A DNA stretch of 64,000 bases from Lineus longissimus (taxonomy: Eukaryota > Nemertea > Pilidiophora > Heteronemertea > Lineidae), in the NCBI RefSeq assembly GCF_910592395.1, contig NC_088312.1, positions 15,481,292 to 15,545,291 on the forward strand, written 5' to 3'. The translations under genes were made by a program, and so were the position numbers. This document shows, piece after piece, positions 20,131 to 32,068 of the stretch (positions are counted from its first letter, which is position 1; the number at the start of each line of letters is the position of its first letter). Under the pieces are notes generated by a model. The model saw only the letters and a program-made list of their open reading frames with translations, made no database searches and was not told where the DNA came from.

Positions 20131-22437
20131 GTAAGCTCATTTAAACATCGTTTATTTGTTCCAGCTGATGAGGAAGACCACGCGGCACTCTGAACAGATT
20201 TTTCACATTTTATTGTCGTAACTGTGGAGCTGGGCTACATCCGTGGCGGATTGCGTTTGGAATACTCTTCAGCATCTTATTAGGGCTATTTAAATCGCTT
20301 GCCTTTTGCAAACAAGGGATATGAATAAAAAAAGCTAGTAAATGTTTTTGCTGATAACTTTTTGTACATTTTAGGCTACTCTAGGCATTTTTGTTTGAAA
20401 CTTGTATCAACGCATTAGGCCTACTAGTCTTAATTCATGAACCAAAAATTAATAGTCTTTATTAACTCTTTTAACCCAAGGTGTTGGTTGAGTGCCTGCA
20501 TATGATAGTTGATCATTTTATTGTTCTGTGCATGGCATTTTGAGAAGGTTGAAAGGTCAAAGAAGGTTGACCAAAGGACAACTCATGATCTATGGCATCC
20601 AGAAGTCAACAGCTAAATCAAACTGTCAAAGTATTGTCAGTTTTCTCATTGCTTCTTCAACATTTTATAGCCTATAATTTACTTTTGATCAGCATTTTTT
20701 GTTAATGCTCAATGGTCTGTACCTGCATCAGGCTAGGAGAGTCCTCAATTTTGGTAAAGTTGACCTTTCACTTTAGTGCCCAAAGCTTGTATGCGTCCAT
20801 TGATAAATAAAAGTTCAAGTGTTTGAATTCAAATACACATTTAACCCATTTAATGCACTTGGGTATATCACTTGTAGATTTTGCTATCAAAGTAGACCAC
20901 CTATCTGTGGTAGGCCGATACCAAATGGCTTTAAGCAATAGATTGCTTGTTCGGCATTAATACCATACATTGCTGAGGGGATTATGCTGATAAATTAACA
21001 ATTATAGCTAGTTATAAAAGTTTGACTTGACGGTATTCTAGCCTAAAATACTCTATTGGGTCAATGTTATCGACTTATGAATCCTTTTTTCGCACGCTCA
21101 GCCCTTAAGCCTATACTTTCTACATTTTCTCGGGCGGTGAAAATGCACTTCTCATTTCCTGTTTATAAGTCCTGCGCGCGCTGATCTGCCCTGATGAACA
21201 TGTGAAGAATAGGACCCCCCCCCCTGCAATAAGCTTCCATTCAAAAAACTCGTGTAAGACTTAATGATGCATTATTGCTTTGCTACCGACTGATGCATAC
21301 GATGGCCATTGTATTCATCCTATAAAAATCACTTTAAGACTCACTTGAATTTTACTCTGGTGGTATAACTCTGGTCTTAAAACAAGACTTTGGTTGCAGT
21401 GGCGCTAATTCCACCCAAAATTTATTAAAAAAGCAAACTAACTCTGCTATGTAAGGAAAATATATTTTTATTGGGAGTGAAGGATTTTGGTGAGAAATAC
21501 TTAGGCCTATTAGTTGTGATTATTTTTCATGAGGGTCATCCTCATCTGTGGTCTTAAGTTGAATGCACTCATTTACACTAAACACTACAATCTGGTTTAA
21601 TGCATATCCCTGTTAATGAGGATAGGAGCACCCCAGGTGGTTTTGTAACAAAAGTACTTGACAGGTAGATTTTATCCACATGAGACCTTTGTGGACCATT
21701 TTGCATTTTAACCACAGAAATGATCTGGATGCATCCGGACTAGACCCAATGGAACCAATTTTATGGTCCATTTGAGTACTGAATAGTTTCCATTTACACT
21801 AGCTGAGACCGCCTTTGGATTTGATTGGATCTCATCAGGTTGGATTCGATTGGATCTCATCAGGTCTTTTTTTGCTTCGTGTAAACGGCCCAGAAGTTAT
21901 TGAATCCATATTCAGACATGATTGTCTGTCATCATCTGTATCGGTGATACACTGCTGTCTGTATGTATGATGTTGAAGAGCGGGACACTGACCAGACGTC
22001 TTTATGTGGCCGTGAATCGGGTTTATGAATTCGCATTGCAGATGTGTAGCTCCTGAAATCCTGAAAAATAGCAGAGTGAACCTGTTTAGGACTTGCAATC
22101 AAATCTCAAAGTAATATTAGTACTTTATTGAAATGTATGTCAGATGCTGTTTATTGATCAATTTTTTTAAAAATGAAGTCAGATGAGAGAGTTGAATGTC
22201 TAGCATTGTTAAAACCAGACAGACGGTCTGTGATCTTTCTCCTATTGTTTTTCTGTCTACAAACTGGCGTTGCATGGTATTCTACACGGCACCGGATGTT
22301 GCCTTGTGTGAGTGGATGTCGTTTGTCGGCGAAGACTTTGTAGTACTGGTAGTACACTCATTGATCCTCATTTATCATTATTTTAAAAATACGGTTGGCT
22401 TCATGTATGCATGCAAATGTGATCTGCAAAATGTACC
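20131..22437. other. Start of putative giant intron
   Basis: AT-leaning sequence after the GTAAGC donor with no recognised exon. TAGGCCT words are frequent (for example 20417, 21505). C9 run at 21217-21225. Confidence 0.4.
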
Positions 22438-22635
22438 TTAAAGGGGGACTATAGGCAGGAGCAGAGGGGCTAATTTGGCCATCTTCAGGTGATTAATATA
22501 CACAGTGAGAGGCCCCTGGGTCATGTCAGATTCAGCACTAAATATATTCCTCGTACAAGCGTGAATCATTCCATCGTATTGTGAGATGTGAGAGACCCCT
22601 ATTGGTGGCTTCGTGTAACTTTATCTTACATACCT
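22438..22635. mobile_element. TTAA-bounded MITE family A, copy 2 (3' end lost)
   Basis: Begins TTAAAGGGGGACTATAGGCA and matches the other copies up to the ACTTTATCTT word. The expected terminal GCTGCCTATAT...CCCTTTAA is missing, and a 45-bp tandem array starts at that point. Confidence 0.8.
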
Positions 22636-22875
22636 GTGTCAGCATTCAGCACCACCAGTCGGCTGTTGACTGTTGATGCTGTGTCAGCATTCAGCACCAC
22701 CTGTCGGCTGTTGACTGTTGATGCTGTGTCAGCATTCAGCACCACCTGTCAGCTGTTGACTATTGATGCTGTGTCAGCATTCAGCACCACCAGTCCGCTG
22801 TTGACTATTGATGCTGTGTCAGCATTCAGCACCACCAGATGGCTGTCGACTGTTGATGCTGTGTCAGCATTCACA
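22636..22875 (+). repeat. 45-bp minisatellite (about 5 copies)
   Basis: The unit is TGTCAGCATTCAGCACCACC + TGTCGGCTGTTGACTGTTGATGCTG. It is unrelated to the 45-bp satellite at 12 kb. It replaces the 3' end of the adjacent MITE, so it may have grown from the MITE boundary. Confidence 0.93.
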
Positions 22876-22937
22876 AATTCATAAGCTCGAAATAAATGTA
22901 TCAGAATTGTGTCAGATTTTTGCCCTTGAAGCTTCAG

Positions 22938-23107
22938 TACAGTAGAACCTCTCTATTAAGGACACCCGTGGGACTGACAAGTGCTGTCCTTAATAGAGAG
23001 GTGTCCTGATAAGAGAGGTCAAATTGATTGGGACCAAAATTAGTGTTCTTTAAAATGTAGATGATGTCCGTGATAGAGAGGTGTCCGCTAAAGGAGGTTC
23101 CACTGTA
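22938..23107. mobile_element. pogo/Tigger-like MITE family C, reverse copy
   Basis: TA-flanked, with ends CAGTAGAACCTCTCTATTAAGG and CCGCTAAAGGAGGTTCCACTG. Orientation is opposite to the copies at 28911 and 29245. It contains the internal AAATTGATTGGGACCAAAAT of the family. Confidence 0.85.
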
Positions 23108-26100
23108 TATATCCCCTTGCTAAGCTATGACAATATGGTCAAAAGGCCAACACTATAAATCACGTTGATTTAGCATTTCATTGTCTTGATCTTTGCACTG
23201 TTTAGCACTAATACCATAACCACGCCACACTCTAAATGAGATACTTGTAAGGTGTGATATTTCATGTTTCATGCTATTTTCATTTTTCATATTCATATTT
23301 CAAATCACATACTCCATAGAATACAAAAAAATTGAGTGCATTATATTGTACAAGTCGGAATAGCACAAAGGCTAGGATGGCGCCAATTGCAGAATGGCCC
23401 TTTATGATCGTTAATGGAGCTGTTGCAATAGTGCAACATATTGCACAGCTAGTTGTGCCTGAATAAATCATCTGTCCTCCAAAGACAATGTACGTGTCTG
23501 CACAGCAAGTTGTCAACGAGTCAATGACTGGCTCCTCACTCAACTATGGTGGGACCTCATGCTGTGCATTATGCATAACCCCATGTATCATCTTGAAGCC
23601 ATGGGGGAAGTTTTTAATCTGTCTGCCATGTTAAAAAATGATAGATTTCCCCAAAAATTTAACTCCGATTTAGCATTAGGAAATGCACCTATTTTACTAC
23701 ATGTATTACTAAATTGGCCAAAAATTATGATTTTTCATGCAGCAAAAGAAATTTGTTAGCATACTGTTAAAATGAGGCATTTTCATTTCCATTTTCAGTT
23801 TATTATCATTCTGTAAATGGTTCCCCTTTCTGCTAAAGACGGTCTGTTGTTCCATTGTTTTAAATCAGCTGAGAACCAGGTCTTGGTATTTTCAGCGCAT
23901 TTGACATTAGAAATGTGGCAGCCAATTTGCCTTCTGCGAACAATGAAGTCAGACATATTAGTATGTTTAGAAATCCTCAGTAAATAGATAGGCTGCATAA
24001 ACACACCATTCAAATGTCAGTTAAAGCATCCTTGACCTATTGTGCTGTTCATTGTCAAGAGACAGCCTCAATAATTTGGAATTTTGTCTCATAAATAAAA
24101 TATATGGATCATGTTCTAAACTTCCTATCTTGGGTTACAAAACCAAGCACTACCTACGCTTCTTCTGGGTTAACCCTATTCATGCATCACATTTGACTTT
24201 TGCTTTTCATTGAACACTCAAACAGTTTAGGAAATGTACAATGTACTGTGAAAAATGGAAAAAACAACAAATATCACTTAGGATGTCTTTATGAAACATC
24301 CTTTTCTCCAAAAGTTTTGAGTCAGGAAATAAATGTTTTATGTCTTCCAAATCTTTGCATGTTTTCTCCATCATGAGGGTCTTGGAATTTCTCGGAAGAA
24401 TTCGTTGTTGGTAAACAATTATTATTTCCCAGCCTTCCTACCCTAAAGTTTTTAGAGATGTATACTACATCAAAGCAACAATATCTTGGGTGGGGGGGGG
24501 GTAACTCCTTTAAGATTGTCAAAGTAGATTTTGTAGTTTCTCAGTGGTATCACAACAAAAGGCATCCGTTTTTTTGGCAGTTACCATCAATGAGCCATGC
24601 ATTGGTAATCTCCACCATAAATGAAAGAAAGATAATTTTAAGATGTAAAAATGTTGCCAATGATATCTGAAGCTGGTTGTTTTGATGTGCTTGAGTGCAA
24701 CCGTGCAACCTTTAATTACAGCTTGGGGGTGATTACCAAGTCTCTCTGCTGGTATTAGTTGCTAGGGATGCTGCTTGCTTGAATTACTCATATTCTAGGC
24801 AACGCAAATCACCCGTTAAAATCATCCTCACATGAATAGAGTCATTCACCCTCCAGATCACTTTTGCCTGTTGGAGATGGCGAGTACTAATATGTTTTGA
24901 AAAAAATTGCAGAATTATGGCTTGATTTATGTGTGTAGGCCCTATACAATTGGTATGATAAGTTTTGTTGATTGTTATCAATAATTTCTATGCTATATAA
25001 TTCTTACATTCTTCCATTGATTCATTTATTCGTTGTGTTAGGATTTTTTCAATTTAGTAAATTAGGCTTGCTTTTGGTCATAATGACAAGCATTTCTGAT
25101 ACAGTGATTCTTGGCACTCTGAATGTACAAATAATCATGAAAAATAAGGAAACGTCTTCAGTTTGAATGTGTTTTCATGTGAACTAAATATTTCATGATG
25201 ATTATTTCTACGGGCCTGAGCCAGAAATAAATATGCAGTAGTTTGTCAAAACTGTGATGTAGCACAAAATAGTTTTATGCTATTTCCATGGATGTCATTG
25301 CCAATATTGAACCCAAAATATTCCATCTTCCAAGGCAGTGAACCTGGCCCACAATTACCCATTTTGTGTCTGCCTATGACATTAGATGAGATATATGAGA
25401 TAGTTACTGACAATGTTATCTCAACGGTACATGAATGATTGATTTTGCGGACAAGAAATCGATCATCATCACATTTTGAATAGAAGCACAAATAATAGTT
25501 AGGGATATTTGTGAGTTTGGAGTCCAGTCTGATGGGATTATTAGGAAGTCATTCTGGTAGTAAACTATTGATAAATGAGGCTGGCATTGATAGAGGATGT
25601 CAACAACAACATGAAAAGGAATTATTGGTTTTTTTAAGCATCTTGTGTCCTGCAGACATTGATTATCATACTTTCATATCATAGCAAGTTGGTTTGTCTT
25701 GCATACTTTGTGAATGGGGTCGGTGGGTCAACATCTAATGTGATTTTTCGAAAAAACAAGACGACAAGGAAAAGATATTGTGTCAGAACATTGTCAAGAT
25801 GCCAATTGACTCGGGAAGTCATGGTCACGTTTGGATCAAATCACTTGACTTTCCAAGCATGACAGTTATAAGTCGGTCAGAATCAACCAGAATCAAGGTT
25901 GGATCAAAGGTTGCCTAGTACACTTTTTCTTTATGAATGGAATTTCAATGAAATAATCAAAAGAGTCTCATGATGCATACAGAGAAAAATTCAGTCATGG
26001 TAGCTTTACCATATTGGCATTCTGGTACATGTAAAACTAAAATACTTAACTTTTTAATTTGTTTGAACTCTAGCAGAATTCTCTGACTTGTGCTTCCATG

Positions 26101-26724
26101 TCAAACTTCTCTCCAGTGGAAAGATCAAGAGCGAGCAGAAGTTCTTAAACCTTTCCATCTGAACCTCTCCATCCTAGGCCTAAAACAGTGGAATTGGTGC
26201 TTCCTGCTGGCAGCTTCTCATTAGTAGACACCTGTAACCGGTTCTCAAGGGAGCACTGTTACAGTTCCGCTATCCTCTTCTCTTTGTCCTTATAACCATG
26301 CTGTGAACCTCCACGAACATTCATCAACTGTTTGTTGAAACCATCTGTTCCTTGGCGATTTCTTTCTCACTGGTGTTTCCTTCACCCTAAAGTTGCTGAA
26401 GCTGTCTGTACAATGCCCGGTAGATCAGTGCAATGAACTAGTGACAAAAGCCACTTAAACATGTATTAGTAAACTGATAAAGATGCTGAGAAACCAGTAA
26501 GAAAGAGAGGAATAACTTCTCTTCACTTCAGGTTGTGCTGATGCTGGGAGATTACAAGAAATGCCTTACTTTGGATTGTGGGTGCTGTGCCTGGTTTAAA
26601 GTCTTGAGTGCCATTCTTGTTTACTGCTGCAATTGTCCCTGGCGTCTACTGTCTTCTTCATTGATAGTATATTTTTATCATACTTTTAACTTGTAACTCG
26701 ATACGTACAATGAACCTACGGATG
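23108..26724. other. Putative intron, mostly featureless
   Basis: No exon with motif and splice support. G10 run near 24491-24500. A minus-strand stretch at 26080-26320 gives a coiled-coil-looking frame with two stops, not strong enough to call a gene. Confidence 0.4.
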
Positions 26725-26938
26725 TTAAAGGGGGCAGGATCAGAGGGGCTAATTTGGCCATCTTCAGGTGCCTTATATACAAAGTAAGGGCCCTGGGTCA
26801 TGTCAGATTCAGCACTAAATATATTCCTCGTACAATCGTGAATCATTTCAACGTACTGTGAGATGTGCGAGACCCCTATTGGTGACTTTGTGTAACTTTA
26901 TCTTGCCTGCCTAGCTGCTGCCTATATTGTCCCTTTAA
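26725..26938. mobile_element. TTAA-bounded MITE family A, copy 3
   Basis: TTAA at 26725-26728 and 26935-26938. The body matches copy 1, but a short deletion near the left end leaves TTAAAGGGGGCAGGATCAGAGG (the GACTATAG part is lost). Confidence 0.85.
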
Positions 26939-28245
26939 GCTGAGGTTTTTAATGCCCAAATTCAATGTCACTCTGCTGCTCACCTCAGATAATGTTGGTG
27001 GCAAAGTTGATTGAAGATACGAGATACGTGCCAAATTCAACATTTTGGAGTAAAACCATTGCCATGGCATTATTGAAGCAGAAATCGTTTGTCTTAAACA
27101 TTCTCAAAGCAATCGGCTGATGACACGAGTCGTCCCAAACTTATCATCGCAGCGTATTCAGCTGTTGCGTTGAGGCAGGTTCCATTTCCAGGCAGGATAT
27201 TGGTTGAGAGAACCATGTCTGTTGGTGCATACTGATATCTGATATATCTATCAACGATTGTCATCATTTCAACCTGATCTCGGGAGTAATATCCTACTCA
27301 TTACAACTTACTTCAGGCCAATAATTGTTTCCTGTACACGGCAGTGCCGTGAATCCTACATTACATTCATAAATGAGTAAAAAATAAAGTTAGTGCTGTC
27401 TGAGATTTGCAGATTGAACCAAACAATGTCTTCAGGACTCTGTTTCCATGTTGCTAATATCTCACTATATTTGTTTTTAAATCGTGTACAAAATTTTGTA
27501 TTTTTGGGATGGGGCGCTGTTATAGTCAGCAGCTAAAGGATTAAGATTAAGGCGGTTCCTTTTAGCTCAAAATTTGTTTCAACTATCAAATTTTAGGTGC
27601 TACTACATGTATTTAAATTCCTCATCAAGAGACCTACTAGACACTACACACCATATGTGCATGCGAATTGATGATAATCGGATCATCTCGTATTCCACCC
27701 ACACTTGCCGTAATGTCCATTTGGGGACATTGCACTCTCACTCTGATAGCAGGTTATTGGTGTGAAAACAGGAGTTGATAGTATTATGGAGGCAGCTTTT
27801 GTGGTAATTTGTCTAAAATAAAGTTTATTGCTCATTCATAGTGACATTAATTGTTTCACTTTTTGGGTGTACTCTAATGTTGCTGATGAAATCATGTTTT
27901 AGTCATGCTACGAGATGGCGTAATCAGACAGATTGCTTCCTAGTTTAATAGACTATGAGGCATGTGAGGAAATGGTTATCAGTTTGAAATATCCAGGCTT
28001 CATGTGGAGAAATCTATCCTTAGTAAAAACCCCAACAGAATTTGTCATGCCAAACCATGGGTTTTTAGCTTTATCAGCAGTTTATCACTCTAATGAAATA
28101 TTGATATGATGCTCTTGCACCCTCATCTTCCTTCCCCAGCAGGGAATCGTCCTAAGAAAAACCCATTTTCATTAGATTACATTGTTTGTGATATCATGCC
28201 TGATGGCTTTTAGTCTGTTTCTGCTGTGATCTCTATGAGAGCACA
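26939..28245. other. Putative intron, nothing recognised
   Basis: No repeat shared with the rest of the window and no exon candidate seen. Confidence 0.4.
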
Positions 28246-28476
28246 TTAAAGGAAACCTATAGCGAAACGCCTATAAAAATGGGGAGTTTTGAATGGCCCG
28301 GTTAAAACCTAAGGTGGGAATAAGCTTCCATTGATAAATGTTAGCAGTTTCGAGTTCCCCACAGGGAGTTGATGATGTAACCAATGAGCTGCATCAAAAG
28401 TAATAACCAATTTAGTTATTTTTACCACATTCAGCTAGTCTAAATAAAGACTTGTGCCACGACTGGATCTCTTTAA
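28246..28476. mobile_element. TTAA-bounded MITE family B, copy 1
   Basis: Starts TTAAAGGAAACCTATAGCGA and ends CGACTGGATCTCTTTAA. A second copy in opposite orientation lies at 31809-32068. Only the outermost bases of the two ends are inverted (AAAGG / AAAGAG), so the true terminal repeats are short. Confidence 0.75.
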
Positions 28477-28910
28477 TTGAAGCCTCATTACTACCATCTA
28501 TTCTTTACATGCCCAATTTTGCCCAGGCCGACAAGGGTTAGTGAAAGAGATCATTTTGAATCTTGTATACTCTGACACATGTCTTAGCTTTTCCATTAGA
28601 AGAGCTTGAATGCTGACAAAAAAAGCGATTCGTTGCTCTGTAGTTTTACCTTTCATTGCGCTGAAAACATTTGCTCATAAAACTAGTATATTAAGCAGGG
28701 ATTTCCTGGAAATGTCACTGATCATAGATTATTCCTTCATGCAAGTCTATTGCCTCAAAAACATACAGAAAGCACGATGATAGGTTTCAGTGACAATCCT
28801 ACTTGATAATTGTACATTACCTTCAAGCTAATGAAGTCATATGAGAAAGCGTTAGTCACTTTTCTATGTTCTTCATATGACATTTTTTATTTGCTCGAAG
28901 ACAAATTATA

Positions 28911-29092
28911 TACAGTGGAACCTCCCTTGGCGGACACCTCTCTATTAAGGACAACCTCTCTATTAAGGACACTAGTTTTGGTCCTAAATTGGTTGTTTTC
29001 ATTCAATTTGACATCTGTAATCAGGACACCTCTCTATTAAGGACAGGACTTGTCAGTCCTGAGGGTGTCCTTAACAGAGAGGTTCTACTGTA
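28911..29092. mobile_element. pogo/Tigger-like MITE family C
   Basis: 182 bp between TA repeats. The ends are CAGTGGAACCTCCCTTGGCGG and AACAGAGAGGTTCTACTG. The interior has CTCTCTATTAAGGACA repeated. Another copy of the same length follows 152 bases later. Confidence 0.88.
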
Positions 29093-29244
29093 ATTGTCTG
29101 ATGAAGAATAGAGATGTTTTGCGAGTCTGGTGAGGCTGACTTGTTGTTGCTTATTTCTCCCTAATATAAGGCTTGCCGAACAGAACAGTTTGACCCACAT
29201 CCAGCCAGAGAGTGTATTTGAAGAAATATTCAGTCGTACGGTAG

Positions 29245-29426
29245 TACAGTGGAACCTCCCTTAATCGACACCTCTCTATTAAAGACAACCTCTCTATTAA
29301 GGACACAAGTTTTGGTCCCAAATAGGTCGTTTCCATTCAATTTGACCTCTCTAATCAGGACACCTCTCTATTAAGGACAGCACTTGTTAGTCCTGAGGGT
29401 GTCCTTAATAGAGAAGTTCTACTGTA
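29245..29426. mobile_element. pogo/Tigger-like MITE family C
   Basis: 182 bp with TA flanks and the same orientation as the copy at 28911. The pair is highly alike, though the surrounding sequences differ, so these look like two insertions and not one tandem duplication. Confidence 0.88.
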
Positions 29427-30116
29427 TGTTGAAACGAGCCAAATGAAACTAGCCAAACTAAACGATCGGAATAAACGTTTAAGACTTCAACTGAAAGATT
29501 AAGTTTACATGTAATATTCATTGCAGGATTCGGTCCAGTATGTTTATGGCATAAAATATAATATCATTGACATAGTCCCATTCAATTGGGTTCATTTTAA
29601 GTTTTGCAAGGTGCAGCATGGAATGTTTTATTTATTAATTTAATTTGGTTTGTTTAAAACTGAAACAAGTCAAATTAAGTTGGCCTGAGTGAATAAAGTG
29701 TTTTTTCATTTCAGGCAAATATCAACACTTGCAATCATATTGCATCTAAACGTGATCTTCCATTTCATGTTTAAAATGTTTTTTTTGGTTCATTTAGTTT
29801 GGCTTGTTTCATTTTGCTCGTTTCAACATTTACATACTACCTTCAGTATTAACACTGTCAAAAATCATATTGCTTTATTCTCTGGGGATTCTGATTTTCT
29901 GTTGTTCACACGTATTTCTTGTTAAATAGTAATTATACACTCATTTAACAATGGAATACCTTGTAATACTAGTTGCTGAACCGTATAATCATGCTCTCCA
30001 CCGTCTATCATGCAATTGGATAGTTACCTATTAGACAGGGAAGTGGGCATTAACCATGTGGGTGTCATGCGATCGACGCAATACAGTGCAATACCTTCTT
30101 GGCAGTTCTTTCATTC
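29427..30116. other. Putative intron, nothing recognised
   Basis: AT-rich sequence with a locally repeated 'gaaacgagccaaatgaaactagcc' style word near 29433-29460 and its inverted relative near 29797-29826 (TTTAGTTTGGCTTGTTTCATTT). A weak inverted pair; no gene seen. Confidence 0.45.
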
Positions 30117-31015
30117 AAGATCAACCCTCTTTGTCTTGCCTTGTATCCCTCCTTGTCTTGCCTGGCACACTCTTTGTCTTGCCTTGTAACCCTCCCTGTT
30201 TTACCATGAAACCCTCTTTGTCTTGCCTTGTAACCCTCCTTGTCTTGCCTGGCACCCTCTTTGTCTTGCCTTGTAACCCTCCTTGTCTTGCCTGGCACAC
30301 TCTTTGTCTTGCCTTGTAACCCTCCCTGTTTTACCATGAAACCCTCTTTGTCTTGCCTTGTATCCCTCCTTGTCTTCCCTGGCACCCTCTTTGTCTTGCC
30401 TTGTAACCCTCCCTGTTTTACCATGGAACCCTCTTTGTCTTGCCTTGTATCCCTCCTTGTCTTGCCTGGCACACTCTTTGTCTTGCCTTGTAACCCTCCC
30501 TGTTTTACCATGGAAACCCTCTTTGTCTTGCCTTGTATCCCTCCCTGTTTTACCATGGAAACCCTCTTTGTCTTGCCTTGTAACCCTCCCTGTTTTACCA
30601 TGGAAACCCTCTTTGTCTTGCCTTGTAACCCTCCCTGTTTTACCATGGAAACCCTCTTTGTCTTGCCTTGTAACCCTCCCTGTTTTACCATGGAACCCTC
30701 TTTGTCTTGCCTTGTTGTATCCCTCCTTGTCTTCCTGGCACCCTCTTTGTCTTGCCTTGTAACCCTCCCTGTTTTACCATGGAACCCTCTTTGTCTTGCC
30801 TTGTATCCCTCCTTGTCTTCCTGGCACCCTCTTTGTCTTGCCTTGTAACCCTCCTTGTCTTGCCTGGCAACCTCTTGTCTTGTCTCGTAACCCTCCTTGT
30901 CCTACCATAGAACCCTCTTTGTCTTGCCTTGTAACCCTCCTTGTCTTGCATGGCAACCTCTTGTCTTGTCTTGTAACCCTCCTTGTCTAACCTGGCAACC
31001 CTCTTTGTCTTGCAA
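30117..31015 (+). repeat. Pyrimidine-rich 22-23-bp minisatellite with higher-order structure
   Basis: Half-units alternate: CCCTCTTTGTCTTGCCTTGTAA, CCCTCCCTGTTTTACCATGGAA and CCCTCCTTGTCTTGCCTGGCA. The last two types are mixed in blocks, giving 45-bp and longer periods. The plus strand is strongly C/T-rich. Long frames on both strands (208 codons minus; 202 plus) come from this periodicity. Confidence 0.95.
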
Positions 31016-31347
31016 CTGGCATTTAATAGTTTATTTTTCCCTGTTTTAGAAAAAGCTTTTATATGTATCATCGTATGCATCGTCCTTTGGGAGGACGCCT
31101 TATCTCATCATTTCATTAGCCTTTTCTCTCGGGGACAATCCATATTTGGAAACCCGGTTTAACTCTAGATTAAATTCTGCGTAATATGTTATAAGTGCTA
31201 AATTTTGTGCTATGATACTTCTTGTATACTGTAATGTAATTTGTGATCGAATTTTTAGCACTCTGTGATAGAGTACCCTTTTAAACATTAAAATATTGAA
31301 ACTTTTGGCCAGTGTTGATTTTCTTTTGCATAACAATGGAATTTTAA

Positions 31348-31500
31348 ACCAAAGTTGAACCTCTTATCAAGGACACTCTTGGTACTCTAACAAATGTTGT
31401 TGATAATTGAAAAGTGTCCTGATTACATAGGTCAATTTAAATGGAAAGGGAGTGTTCTTAGAGAAGGCGTCTTTAGTAGAGGTTTCCACCATCGGAGATT
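31348..31500. mobile_element. Degenerate pogo/Tigger-like MITE family C
   Basis: Contains AAGTTGAACCTCTTATCAAGGACAC, then AAGTGTCCTGATTACATAGGTCAATTT and AGTAGAGGTTTCCACC. These correspond to the family's ends and middle, but the TIRs are badly eroded. An older copy than the others. Confidence 0.6.
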
Positions 31501-31610
31501 CCAAGGTACTCTCTTTTTACAAGAAATGATGTGTAAAAGTCCCTAAAATAAAACGTTATATTCCTTCCTCCTTACTCCTCCACTTCCTCACTCTTTTTTG
31601 AAACACACCT

Positions 31611-31803
31611 TTAAAGGGGGACTATAGGTAGGAGCAGAGGGGTTAATTTGGCCGTCTCCAGGTGACTAATATGTACACACTAAATATATTCCTCGTGCAA
31701 GCGTGAATCATTTAGACGTACTGAGAGATGTGAGAGACCCCTATTGGCGATTTCAGGTAACTTTATCTTGCCTGCCTAGCTGCTGCCTATGTTGTCCCTT
31801 TAA
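31611..31803. mobile_element. TTAA-bounded MITE family A, copy 4
   Basis: TTAAAGGGGGACTATAGGTA at the left, TATGTTGTCCCTTTAA at the right, with a deletion of the CCCTGGGTCATG part. It is separated by five bases from the family B copy that follows. Confidence 0.85.
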
Positions 31804-31808
31804 GTACA

Positions 31809-32068
31809 TTAAAGAGATCCAGTCGTGACACAAGTCTTTATTTAGACTAACTGAACTTAAAGTAAAAATAACTAAATTGGTGATTACCTCTATTCATGCT
31901 TGTTCATTGACTGGAGTCAGTAATGTTATGGAACGTTATGCAATGTTACCCAGATGCCCAGCTCACATAATCAACTACCTGGGGGAACTCGAAGCTCCTA
32001 ATACTTATTCCCGCCTTAGGTTTAAACCGGGCCGTTAAAAACTCTGTTTTGCTACAGGTTTCCTTTAA
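31809..32068. mobile_element. TTAA-bounded MITE family B, copy 2 (inverted relative to copy 1)
   Basis: Begins TTAAAGAGATCCAGTCGTGA and ends CTACAGGTTTCCTTTAA, the reverse complement arrangement of 28246-28476. Both share the words AACTAAATTGGT(G/T)A and CCTTAGGTTT.AACCGGGCC. Confidence 0.75.

Noticed and set aside
26080-26400. Minus-strand coding remnant with a coiled-coil look (KDKEKRIAEL, SLENRLQVSTNEKL)
   Set aside because: About 97 codons contain two in-frame stops and a stop upstream. The number of stops is lower than expected by chance, but not convincingly so, and I recognise no family.
30065-30848. 200-codon frames on both strands near 30 kb
   Set aside because: They follow the 22-23-bp minisatellite, and the composition (KQGGLQGKTK or CLVSLLVLPG repeats) is dictated by the DNA unit.
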